NCBI GenBank assembly: GCA_023390245.1
Contig: JAEWDF010000089.1
Coordinates: 1-14,576, forward strand
Direction of reading: 5' to 3'
Length of the DNA: 14,576 nt
Origin: Pseudomonadota bacterium
GTDB taxonomy: Bacteria > Pseudomonadota > Alphaproteobacteria > Caulobacterales > Caulobacteraceae
Part shown: positions 6,470-13,653 of the stretch, one piece after another
Position numbering within the stretch: the first letter of the stretch is position 1
Layout: each line of letters begins with the position of its first letter
Notes under the pieces: generated by a model
What the model was told of the DNA's origin: nothing
The model's database searches: none
Seen by the model: only the letters and a program-made list of their open reading frames with translations
Position numbers and translations under genes: made by a program

Positions 6470-7308
6470 CCACCGCCCGCATCGACGCCCGCTTCGCGGC
6501 GCTGAAGGCCGAGGGCCGCGCCGGCTTCGTCGCCTATGTCATGGCCGGCGATCCCGACCGCGACCAGGCGCTGGAGATCCTGAAGGGTCTGCCGGCCGCC
6601 GGGGCCGACATCATCGAACTGGGCTTTCCCTTCTCCGACCCGATGGCCGAGGGGCCGCCGATCCAGCGCGCGGCCCTGCGCGGCATGGCGGCGGGCCTGA
6701 CCCTGCGCGGGACGATGGACCTGGCCAGGGCCTTCCGGGAGAGCGACGCCGACACGCCGGTGATCCTGATGGGCTATCTGAACCCCATCGAGACCCTGGG
6801 CTACGACGCCTTCGCCGCCCGCGCGGCCGAGTGCGGCGTCGACGGGGTCATCATCGTCGACTGCCCGCCGGAAGAGGCCGGGCCGCTGGCCGATGCGCTG
6901 GACGCCCAGAGCCTGTCGCTGATCCGGCTGGCCACGCCGACTTCCGACGACGCGCGGCTGAAGGTGATCGCGGAGCGGACTTCCGGCTTCGTCTATTACG
7001 TCTCCGTCGCCGGGGTGACCGGAGTGAAGGAGGCTGAGGCCCGGTCGGTCGCGCCGGCGGTCGAGCGGGTGCGCAAGGCCTCGGGCCTGCCGGTCGCCGT
7101 CGGCTTCGGCGTCAAGACGCCCGAGCGCGCCGTCGAGATCGCGCGCGTCGCCGACGCCGTGGTCGCCGGCTCGGTGCTGGTCGACGAGGTGGCGGCGGCG
7201 CTGGCGGCGAACGAAAGCCCGCGCGACCGCGTTCTGGCCAAGGTGAAGGCGCTGGGCGACGCCGTGCGTGGCGCGCGGACTAGTGCTTCCGCCACGGAAA
7301 CCGTCTAA
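6466..7308 (+). CDS. trpA: Tryptophan synthase alpha subunit TrpA
   Basis: TrpA cleaves indole-3-glycerol phosphate to indole and glyceraldehyde 3-phosphate and passes indole to TrpB through a tunnel. The TIM-barrel protein of 280 residues is slightly longer than E. coli TrpA (268). IELGFPFSDPMAEGPPIQRA at about 50-69 holds catalytic Glu51, equivalent to E. coli Glu49. The second catalytic position, Asp60 in E. coli, is Glu62 here. Other motifs are ILMGYLNPIETLGYDAF, VDGVIIVDCPPEE and the phosphate-binding GFVYYVSVAGVTG and VGFGVKTPE. The GTG start overlaps the stop of the small upstream gene as GTGA, which implies translational coupling. The in-frame open region extends far upstream through that gene and the end of trpB but has no reason to be coding. 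The TAA stop runs into the accD Shine-Dalgarno (taAAGG). Confidence 0.98.
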   Translation: MTTARIDARFAALKAEGRAGFVAYVMAGDPDRDQALEILKGLPAAGADIIELGFPFSDPMAEGPPIQRAALRGMAAGLTLRGTMDLARAFRESDADTPVILMGYLNPIETLGYDAFAARAAECGVDGVIIVDCPPEEAGPLADALDAQSLSLIRLATPTSDDARLKVIAERTSGFVYYVSVAGVTGVKEAEARSVAPAVERVRKASGLPVAVGFGVKTPERAVEIARVADAVVAGSVLVDEVAAALAANESPRDRVLAKVKALGDAVRGARTSASATETV

Positions 7309-7318
7309 AGGCCCGCCC

Positions 7319-8212
7319 ATGGTCGACAAGAACAAGCCCCAACAGGAAAAGCGCGGCGGCTGGCTCAGCCGCTTCGCGCCGGGCGTCCGCAAGATCGTCT
7401 CGCGCCGGGACACGCCGGACAATCTGTGGGTCAAGGACCCCGACACGGGCGAGATGCTGTACCGCTCGGACCTGGAGGGGTCGCTGTGGGTCACGCCGTC
7501 GGGCCGTCACATGCGCATCGATGCGCCGACGCGCCTGCGCTTCACCTTCGACGACGGCGAATACGAATCCATCGATACGCCGGACGTGCCCGAGGACCCG
7601 CTGAAGTTCTCGGACGGCAAGCCCTACAAGGACCGCCTGTCGGCCGCGCGCAAGGCGTCGGGCCGCAAGGACACGATGGCGATCGGCTGCGGCGAGGTCG
7701 GCGGCCAGGAGGCCGTGGTCATCGTCCAGGACTTCACCTTCATGGGCGGGTCGCTGGGCATGGCGGCGGGCGAGGCCTTCATCAAGGCCGCACGCGAGGC
7801 GATCCGCCGCGACGTCCCGCTGGTCTGCTACACGGCCGCCGGCGGCGCGCGGATGCAGGAGGGGGCGCTGTCGCTGATGCAGATGGCGCGCACCACCCTG
7901 GCCATCGACGAGCTGAAGATGGCGCGCCTGCCCTATGCGGTGGTGCTGACCGATCCGACCACGGGGGGCGTCACGGCCTCCTACGCCATGCTGGGCGACG
8001 TGCACCTGGCCGAGCCGGGCGCCCTGATCGGCTTCGCCGGCCCGCGCGTGATCGAGGCCACCATCCGCGAGAAGCTGCCGCCGGGCTTCCAGCGCGCCGA
8101 ATATCTTCAGGAAAAGGGCATGGTCGACCGCGTGGTCACCCGCGCCGACCTGCCGCGCGTGCTGGGCCAGATCCTGTCCATGCTGATGGGCGGACGGCGC
8201 CAGGCGGCCTGA
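7319..8212 (+). CDS. accD: Acetyl-CoA carboxylase carboxyltransferase subunit beta, AccD, without zinc-ribbon cysteines
   Basis: With AccA, AccD transfers the carboxyl group from biotin on AccB to acetyl-CoA, giving malonyl-CoA, the committed step of fatty acid synthesis. It has 297 residues, close to the usual 285-305. The crotonase-like core is well conserved: FMGGSLGMAAGE, YTAAGGARMQEGALSLMQMA, VLTDPTTGGVTASYAMLGD and IGFAGPRVIE. The N-terminal region aligns with the E. coli zinc ribbon (LYRSDLE, HMR), but the four cysteine ligands (Cys27, Cys30, Cys46, Cys49) are replaced by Asp40, Thr43, Thr59 and Gly62. The basic N-terminus (KRGGWLSR) is typical of alphaproteobacterial AccD. The ATG at 7319 follows AAAGG with 7 bases spacing and lies 10 bp after trpA. 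folC begins 7 bp after its stop. Confidence 0.97.
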   Translation: MVDKNKPQQEKRGGWLSRFAPGVRKIVSRRDTPDNLWVKDPDTGEMLYRSDLEGSLWVTPSGRHMRIDAPTRLRFTFDDGEYESIDTPDVPEDPLKFSDGKPYKDRLSAARKASGRKDTMAIGCGEVGGQEAVVIVQDFTFMGGSLGMAAGEAFIKAAREAIRRDVPLVCYTAAGGARMQEGALSLMQMARTTLAIDELKMARLPYAVVLTDPTTGGVTASYAMLGDVHLAEPGALIGFAGPRVIEATIREKLPPGFQRAEYLQEKGMVDRVVTRADLPRVLGQILSMLMGGRRQAA

Positions 8213-8219
8213 GCCGCCG

Positions 8220-9494
8220 ATGGACCCCATTTCCGAGCGCCTGCGCGCCCGCCACCCGCAACGGATCGACCTGTCGCTGGAGCGGATGCGGGCGCTGTGC
8301 GCGGCGCTGGGCGATCCGCAGGACGGGCTGCCGCCGGTGGTCCATGTGGCGGGCACCAACGGCAAGGGATCGACCGTCGCCTTCCTCCGCGCCATCGCCG
8401 AGGCGGCGGGGCTGAGGGTCCACGCCTACACCTCGCCCCATCTGGTGCGGTTCAACGAGCGCATCCGCCTAGCCGGCCGGCTGATCGAGGACGACCCGCT
8501 GAACGCGGTGCTGGATCGGATCGAGGCCGTTTCAGGTGAAGCGACGGTGTTCGAAAGCACGACGGCGGCCGCCTTCCTGGCCATGGCCGAGACGCCCGCC
8601 GACCTGGCGATCATCGAGGTCGGCCTGGGCGGGGTGCTGGACGCCACCAATGTGATCGAGCGGCCGCTGCTCAGCGTCATCACGCCGGTCGACTATGACC
8701 ACGCCGAGTTCCTGGGGACTGATCTGGCCGGGATCGCCGGCGAAAAGGCCGGGGTGCTGAAGGCCGGCGCGCCCGCGGTGATCGCGCGCCAGCAGGAGGC
8801 GGCGATGGCGGCCATCGAGCGCCGCGCCGCCGAGGTCCAGGCGCGGCTGACAGTCATGGGCGTGGACTTCGACGCCTGGGCCGAGCGCGGCGGCCTGGCC
8901 TTTCAGACCGTCGACCTGTTCATGGACCTGCCGGCGCCGGCGCTGCCGGGCGCGCACCAGATCGACAACGCCGGCGTGGCGATCGCCGCCGCCCTGGAGC
9001 TGGACCTGCCGGAAGCGGCCATCGCCAGGGGATTGGCCGCCGCCCGCTGGCCCGCACGGCTGCAACGCATCGTCGGCGGCCCCTATGGCGAGACGGCCAG
9101 GGCGGCCGACGCCGAACTGTGGCTGGACGGCGGGCACAATCCCCACGCCGGCCGGGCGCTGGCCGCCTTCCTGAGCGAGCGCCAGGCGCGCGCGCCGCGT
9201 CCGTTGGCCCTGATCTGCGGCATGCTGGCCAACAAGGACGCCGGCGGCTTCTTCGCGGCGCTGAAGGATACGGGGGCGACGATCTTCACCGTCGGCTTCG
9301 ACGGGACGGCGGCGGACCCGGCGGCGCTGGCCGCCGTGGCGCGCGGCCATGGCCTGGCGGCGACGCCCGCCGGGTCGGTCGACGAGGCGCTGACGCTGGC
9401 CCTGCGTCTGGGCGCAGGCCGGATCGCGATCTGCGGTTCGCTGTATCTGGCGGGCGAGGTGCTGGGCGCCAGCCGCGAGACCTGGCCCGACTAA
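8220..9494 (+). CDS. folC: Folylpolyglutamate synthase / dihydrofolate synthase FolC
   Basis: FolC is an ATP-dependent ligase of the Mur-ligase superfamily. It adds glutamate to dihydropteroate and/or extends the polyglutamate tail of folates, which keeps them in the cytoplasm and active. The protein has 424 residues, typical for the family. The P-loop is HVAGTNGKGST at 42-52. YTSPHLVRFNERIR follows at about 70-83, and then EVGLGGVLDATNVI, the folate and metal-binding region. The C-terminal domain has WLDGGHNPHAG, with DGGHN at 303-307, and GMLANKDAGGFF. The ATG at 8220 comes 7 bp after accD. The Shine-Dalgarno is weak, so coupling to accD translation is likely. Whether both activities are present cannot be told from sequence. 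It is the last gene of the plus-strand series and converges on a small minus-strand gene 13 bp away. Confidence 0.96.
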   Translation: MDPISERLRARHPQRIDLSLERMRALCAALGDPQDGLPPVVHVAGTNGKGSTVAFLRAIAEAAGLRVHAYTSPHLVRFNERIRLAGRLIEDDPLNAVLDRIEAVSGEATVFESTTAAAFLAMAETPADLAIIEVGLGGVLDATNVIERPLLSVITPVDYDHAEFLGTDLAGIAGEKAGVLKAGAPAVIARQQEAAMAAIERRAAEVQARLTVMGVDFDAWAERGGLAFQTVDLFMDLPAPALPGAHQIDNAGVAIAAALELDLPEAAIARGLAAARWPARLQRIVGGPYGETARAADAELWLDGGHNPHAGRALAAFLSERQARAPRPLALICGMLANKDAGGFFAALKDTGATIFTVGFDGTAADPAALAAVARGHGLAATPAGSVDEALTLALRLGAGRIAICGSLYLAGEVLGASRETWPD

Positions 9495-9495
9495 G

Positions 9496-9508
9496 GGGCC
9501 GCTGGCCC
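9496..9508. other. Short stem-loop at the convergent folC / small-gene junction
   Basis: GGGCC (9496-9500) and GGCCC (9504-9508) can pair around a 3-base loop in the 13-bp space between the two convergent stop codons. There is no T-run on either side, so it is at best a weak terminator-like structure. I see no clear intrinsic terminator for the plus-strand operon. Confidence 0.25.
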
Positions 9509-9690
9509 TATCGGCTCATCCACGGGCGCGACTTGCCGGCCGCGATCTTGGCGTTCTGCTCGCGCTGGAAGCGGCCGCCGCGCGGCGGCTTGGGCCGGGC
9601 GTCCAGCTTGGCGTTCTTCAGCCGAAGGGCGCGCTGGGCGGGCGTTTCGCCCGGGATGTCTTCGGCGGGGGGCAGGGCTTCATCGGTCAT
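9508..9690 (-). CDS. Small basic protein of unknown function (60 residues)
   Basis: This 60-residue protein starts MTDEALPPAEDIPGETP and ends KIAAGKSRPWMSR. The first 15 residues are acidic. The rest is rich in Arg, Lys, Gln and Pro, with AQRALRLKNAKLDARPKPPRGGRF resembling a short basic helix and a flexible RNA- or DNA-binding tail. There is no signal peptide, cysteine or membrane segment. The frame is supported by a good Shine-Dalgarno (AGGA, 7 bases before ATG) and by codon use with G/C at third positions. I recall similar short hypothetical proteins in Caulobacterales, but could not check. It lies downstream of trxA, beyond that gene's terminator, with only about 30 bp between terminator and start. 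It could be transcribed by read-through or from a promoter inside trxA's end. Function unknown. Confidence 0.75.
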   Translation of the reverse strand: MTDEALPPAEDIPGETPAQRALRLKNAKLDARPKPPRGGRFQREQNAKIAAGKSRPWMSR

Positions 9691-9714
9691 GGCGGCGTCC
9701 TGGGCGGCGTCCTG
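9691..9714 (-). repeat. Perfect 12-bp tandem duplication carrying the ribosome-binding site of the 60-residue gene
   Basis: GGCGGCGTCCTG occurs twice head to tail at 9691-9702 and 9703-9714. Read on the minus strand, each copy contributes CAGGACGCCGCC, so the AGGA Shine-Dalgarno is present at 7 and at 19 bases before the ATG. Only the nearer copy is at a usable distance. The duplication begins directly beside the start codon. Confidence 0.7.
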
Positions 9715-9719
9715 GTATG

Positions 9720-9751
9720 AAAAACGCCCGCCGATCGGAACCGGCGGGCGT
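9720..9751 (-). terminator. Intrinsic terminator after trxA
   Basis: On the minus strand ACGCCCGCCG (9751-9742) pairs perfectly with CGGCGGGCGT (9733-9724) across an 8-base loop, followed by a run of five T (9724-9720). The 10-bp GC-rich stem plus U-run is a standard factor-independent terminator. It begins 23 bp after the trxA stop. Confidence 0.88.
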
Positions 9752-9774
9752 CTGATCTTTCGCTGGCGAAGGGA

Positions 9775-10110
9775 TCAGGCCTCGGCCTTCACGCCCGCCT
9801 CGGCCAGCCATTCGACGATCTTGCCCTTGGGCATGGCGCCGACCTTCATCGAGGTCATCTGGCCGTCCTTGAACAGCATCAGCGTCGGGATGCCCTTCAC
9901 GCCCAGCTTGGAGGGGATCATCGGGCTGTCGTCGATGTTCACCTTGGCGACGGTGACTTGGCCGCCCAGCTCGTCGGCGATCTGCTCCAGCGCCGGGCCG
10001 ATCTGCTTGCAGGGGCCGCACCATTCCGCCCAGAAATCGACCAGCACGGGGGTCGAGGCCTTCAGGACGTCGGCGTCGAAGCTTTCGTCGGTGACTTTCA
10101 CTGTCGCCAT
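9775..10110 (-). CDS. trxA: Thioredoxin TrxA
   Basis: This small cytoplasmic disulfide reductase gives electrons to ribonucleotide reductase, methionine sulfoxide reductase and many other proteins, and is recharged by thioredoxin reductase. It has 111 residues, standard for TrxA. The active site is WCGPC, with Cys31 and Cys34. Asp25 lies in VDFWAEW, and the cis-proline is Pro75 in GIPT. There is no signal peptide. The start is firm: AAGGAG (10123-10118) lies 7 bases before the ATG, the best Shine-Dalgarno in the window. An intrinsic terminator follows 23 bp after the stop. It lies 117 bp downstream of addA in the same direction, the order common in alphaproteobacteria. A promoter in that gap is likely, but I cannot point to a convincing -35/-10 pair. 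Confidence 0.98.
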   Translation of the reverse strand: MATVKVTDESFDADVLKASTPVLVDFWAEWCGPCKQIGPALEQIADELGGQVTVAKVNIDDSPMIPSKLGVKGIPTLMLFKDGQMTSMKVGAMPKGKIVEWLAEAGVKAEA

Positions 10111-10227
10111 GAAATGGCTCCTTGTGCGCTGTCGCTCGGCGCGCCGCGCCTGGCGGCCTGAGCGCGAATGGGGTTGTCCGGATGCGTCCGGGTTCGGTCG
10201 CAGATGTGGGTGCGAATCGCGGGCAAA
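10111..10227 (-). promoter_or_regulatory. addA-trxA intergenic region, probable trxA promoter region
   Basis: This 117-bp gap is the longest non-coding stretch in the window. It holds the trxA Shine-Dalgarno (10123-10118), a 5-bp stem with a 4-base loop (CCGGA 10178-10182, TCCGG 10187-10191) without a T-run, and one GAATC site at 10214-10218 that fits the GANTC sequence methylated by CcrM in Caulobacterales. No clear sigma-70 promoter is visible. The promoter role is inferred from length and position. Confidence 0.35.
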
Positions 10228-13200
10228 TCAACCGCCCGCCAGCGCCGCGCGCAGCATCGCGTCGGGGACCGGCGTCAGCTTCGGCCCGTCGGTCCAGACC
10301 AGGGCCGCCTCGACCGGACGGTCGGGATAGAGCCGGCGCAACACCGCCGCATAGACCGCCAGCTGCATCACATAGGCCGGATCGACCGCCTCCAGCGCGT
10401 CCGGCGCCGGGCGGTTGGTCTTGTAGTCCACCACCAGCACCCGCTCGGGCGTGACCACCAGCCGGTCGATGCGGCCGTCGATGCGCACGCCGGGCGGCAG
10501 TTCGGGCGCGCCGCCGGTCAGGGCGACCTCGGCGCGCGAGCCGGGACCGAACACCGGGGCGAACCTTTCGTCGTCCAGCACCCGGAAGGCGGCGGCGATC
10601 ATCTCCTGGCGCTGAGCATCGTCCAGGTCGGCTTCGCGGGCCAGCAGGCGGCGCGCGGCCTCGGCGCGTTCGGCCGGGTCGATCTCCGGCAGGCGTTCCA
10701 GGAGGCGGTGGATCAGGTCGCCGCGCCGGAACCGGCCCATCGACCGGCCGCCGGTCGCCGCCGTCGCCAGCGGCGAGGGGGCGGGAATGCGGGCGCGGCC
10801 GCCCTCCATCCGAGACGGGGCGGCGAACCGGGCCGAGGCGTCGGCGGGCGGCGGCCTGCGGACCCAGTCGGGTGCAGGGTCGGCCTGGGCCGTCACGGCG
10901 GCCGCCAGCGGCCGGACCTCGGGATCGACGCCGAAGCGGCGCACGCCGTTCTCGACCTCGCGCACCCGGTCGCCCAGGCGGTCGAAGGTTTCGGCGATCA
11001 CGCTCCACCAGCTGCCGGCCTCCGGGCCTCGGCTGGAGGCGCGGCCCATGACGATGACGCGGTCGCGGGCGCGGGTCAGGGCGACGTAGAGCAGGCGCAG
11101 CGTCTCATCGTCGGTGCGCGCCTGGCGCGCCGCCCGCGCGTCGGCCGAGGCGGGGCAGTCGTCCCTGGCCGATCCAGGCGCCATCAGCCAGGCCTCGTCC
11201 TGGTCGTCCCCGACCACGGCCGGCATCAGCGACGGCCCCTGGGCCTTCGCCCTCATCGTGGTGTCGGGCAGGATGACGACCGGCGCCTCCAGCCCCTTGG
11301 CGCCGTGGACGGTCATGACGCGGACCTCGCCGCGCGCGCCCTCCAGTTCGCGTTTCACCTCGACGTCGGCGGCCTCCAGCTGGGCGACGCAGGATTCCAG
11401 GTCGACGGCGCCCCGGCCCTCGGCCGCCAGCACCTGGTTCAGCGTCTCGTCGACGGCCTCCTCGGCCTCGCGCCCCAGCCGGGCCAGGAAACGGGCGCGG
11501 CCCGACCGCCCCGTGTCGTCCACCCGGTTCAGCGCCTGGGAGAAGAAGGCGAAGGGATCGCCGTTGCGCGCGTCGATGGCGGCCTGCAGCAGGTCGCGCG
11601 CCCGCGTCCATTCGGGCCGCTCGCCTGCGCGGTCGCGCAGTTCGCGCCACAGCCGGCCGGCGCGTCGGTCCTCGCGCCCGGCCAGGGCGTAGAGGCCGTC
11701 CTCGTCCACGTCGCACAGCGGACCGCGCAGCACCTCGGCCAGCGACAGGTCGTCGTCGGGGAACAGGGCGAAGCGGGCCAGCGCCACCAGGTCGTCGAAG
11801 ACGATGTGGCTGGACAGCTTCAGCCGGTCGGCGCCGGCGACGGGCACGCCCTCGGTCTTCAGGGCGCGGATCACCTCCTCGAAGGTGGCGTCGCGGCGCC
11901 GGACCAGGACGATGAAGTCGCCGTAACCGGCCGGGCGCGGTTCGCCGCTCTTCTTGTCGAAGACGGCGACGCCGGTCTCGACCTGGCGGCGGATCTCGCG
12001 GGCCAGGTCGCGGGCCAGGCGCTTGCGCGCGCTTCCCGCGCTCTCCTGGTCGACCGGATCGCTCCAGGCGTCGGTCTCCGGCGCCGGCTCGTCGACGAAC
12101 AGGGGCCACAGGTCGATCGCGCCGCGATGGCCGACGCGCGCGGGCAGGTGGCGGGCGATGTCGCCCTGCGGCCCGGTCAGGGCGCGCGCGCGCTCCGGCC
12201 CCTCGAACACCGCGTCGACGAAAGCCAGCACCTCCTCGGTCGAGCGGTAGGAGGTGTTCAGCTCCGGCCCGGCGAAGGGTTCGCCCGCGCCTTCCGCCAG
12301 CGCCAGATAGGTCGCGCGCTCCTGGCGCAGCCGCTCGGGCCGCGCGCCCTGGAAGGAGTAGATCGACTGCTTTTCGTCGCCGACGGCGAAGACGGTGCGT
12401 CCCGACGCCTGGCCGGAATAGAATTCGCCGGTCAGGGCGCGGACGATCGCCCACTGATCGGGGGCCGTGTCCTGCGCCTCGTCGATCAGGACGTGGTCGA
12501 CGCCGCCGTCCAGCTTGTACAGCACCCAGGCCGCCGCGCCGCTGTCGGTCAGCAGGCCCGCTGTGCGCGCCACCAGGTCGGAGAAGTCCAGCGCGCCCCG
12601 TTCCCGCTTGGCCTGCTCGTAGAAGGCGGCGTGGGCGCGGGCCAGGGTCATGACCTTGACCGTGTCGTCGGCGACCTTGGCCTTTCGCAGCGCCTCGCGC
12701 GCGGCCAGGTATTTGGCCTGCAGGTCGGTCAGCCAGCCCACGGCGGCCGGCGGCGCGGACCTGGTGCCCATGCTCTTTCGCGGTTCGCCCGCCTGGGTGC
12801 AGAAGACGCCGGACAGGGCGGCGAAGGCGGCGGCCGGCGGCGCCGCCACGCTCATGGCGTCGGCGATCTTGCGGTCGTTGGCCGATCCCGCCGCCATGGC
12901 CTCGGCCATGCGGTTCCACTCGCCGGGATCGAGATAGGCGACGAACTCGCGCTCCAGATCCTCGGGCGCGCGATTGCGCTCGGCCCCGGTCAGGGTCCAG
13001 GGATCGGGGGCGGTCCCGGCCTCGGCGCGGTCCAGATAGGCCAGGAGGTCGCCGCGCCGCGCCTCGATCATCGCCAGCAGGGCCTCGAACCGGCCCCAGT
13101 CCAGCTCGACCGCGAAATGGCCGTAGGCGCGGCCGACCGGACCGTCCGGGTCGTCGTAGGCGGTTCGCGCCAGCGTCTCGCGCGCGGCGTGGCTCAGCGC

Positions 13201-13653
13201 GGCGGCCGCCTGGTCCTCCAGCACGGTGAAGCGCGGGGAGACCCCGGCCTCCAGCGGAAAGCGGCGCAGCACCTTCTCGCAGAAGGCGTGGATGGTCTGG
13301 ATCTTCAGGCCGCCCGGCGTCTCCAGGGCGCGGGCGAACAGGCGGCGCGCGCGCGACAGGGCCGCGTCGTCCAACGCCCTGGGGTCGCCGCCGTCCAGTT
13401 CCGCCAGTTTTCCAGACAGGGCCGCGTCGTCCAGCACGGCCCAGCCGCCCAGTTGGTCGAACAGCCGCGCCTGCATCTCGGCGGCGGCGGCCTTGGTGTA
13501 GGTGACGCACAGGATGGCGCCCGGATCGACCTGGTCCAGCAGCAGCCGCGCCACCCGGTTGACCAGGGTGGTGGTCTTGCCCGAGCCGGCGTTGGCGGTG
13601 ACGAAGACGGTCAGGCGGGGATCGGCCGCGACGACCTGGGGCGACACGCTCAT
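10228..13653 (-). CDS. addA: Double-strand break repair helicase-nuclease subunit AddA
   Basis: AddA is the UvrD/Rep-type (SF1A) helicase and nuclease subunit of AddAB, which resects DNA double-strand breaks to a recombinogenic 3' end for RecA and takes the place of RecBCD. The protein has 1141 residues, in the usual range for alphaproteobacteria. Helicase motifs run in order: Walker A AGSGKT at 22-27, VTYTKAAAAEM, LIDEAQD with DEAQD at 391-395, VGDEKQSIYSFQGA from 424, SYRSTEE with Tyr469, TVHGAKGLE at 781-789, and YVALTRARDR from 856. The C-terminal PD-(D/E)XK nuclease has VDYKTNRP with Asp1076 and Lys1078. The ATG at 13653 follows a strong AGGAGGGGGA stretch and overlaps the addB stop as ATGA, so it was preferred over the longer open frame upstream. 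All motifs are intact and no frameshift is seen. Confidence 0.98.
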   Translation of the reverse strand: MSVSPQVVAADPRLTVFVTANAGSGKTTTLVNRVARLLLDQVDPGAILCVTYTKAAAAEMQARLFDQLGGWAVLDDAALSGKLAELDGGDPRALDDAALSRARRLFARALETPGGLKIQTIHAFCEKVLRRFPLEAGVSPRFTVLEDQAAAALSHAARETLARTAYDDPDGPVGRAYGHFAVELDWGRFEALLAMIEARRGDLLAYLDRAEAGTAPDPWTLTGAERNRAPEDLEREFVAYLDPGEWNRMAEAMAAGSANDRKIADAMSVAAPPAAAFAALSGVFCTQAGEPRKSMGTRSAPPAAVGWLTDLQAKYLAAREALRKAKVADDTVKVMTLARAHAAFYEQAKRERGALDFSDLVARTAGLLTDSGAAAWVLYKLDGGVDHVLIDEAQDTAPDQWAIVRALTGEFYSGQASGRTVFAVGDEKQSIYSFQGARPERLRQERATYLALAEGAGEPFAGPELNTSYRSTEEVLAFVDAVFEGPERARALTGPQGDIARHLPARVGHRGAIDLWPLFVDEPAPETDAWSDPVDQESAGSARKRLARDLAREIRRQVETGVAVFDKKSGEPRPAGYGDFIVLVRRRDATFEEVIRALKTEGVPVAGADRLKLSSHIVFDDLVALARFALFPDDDLSLAEVLRGPLCDVDEDGLYALAGREDRRAGRLWRELRDRAGERPEWTRARDLLQAAIDARNGDPFAFFSQALNRVDDTGRSGRARFLARLGREAEEAVDETLNQVLAAEGRGAVDLESCVAQLEAADVEVKRELEGARGEVRVMTVHGAKGLEAPVVILPDTTMRAKAQGPSLMPAVVGDDQDEAWLMAPGSARDDCPASADARAARQARTDDETLRLLYVALTRARDRVIVMGRASSRGPEAGSWWSVIAETFDRLGDRVREVENGVRRFGVDPEVRPLAAAVTAQADPAPDWVRRPPPADASARFAAPSRMEGGRARIPAPSPLATAATGGRSMGRFRRGDLIHRLLERLPEIDPAERAEAARRLLAREADLDDAQRQEMIAAAFRVLDDERFAPVFGPGSRAEVALTGGAPELPPGVRIDGRIDRLVVTPERVLVVDYKTNRPAPDALEAVDPAYVMQLAVYAAVLRRLYPDRPVEAALVWTDGPKLTPVPDAMLRAALAGG

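Noticed and set aside
4791..6482. Open frame of 563 codons on the minus strand opposite trpB
   Set aside because: It is antisense to trpB, which has every catalytic residue. The translation is repetitive Arg/Gly/Ala with no domain and no upstream Shine-Dalgarno that I could see.
9119..10330. Plus-strand open frame of 403 codons running from folC through the trxA region
   Set aside because: It is out of frame with folC and antisense to trxA and the 60-residue gene, crosses the trxA terminator, and shows no domain.
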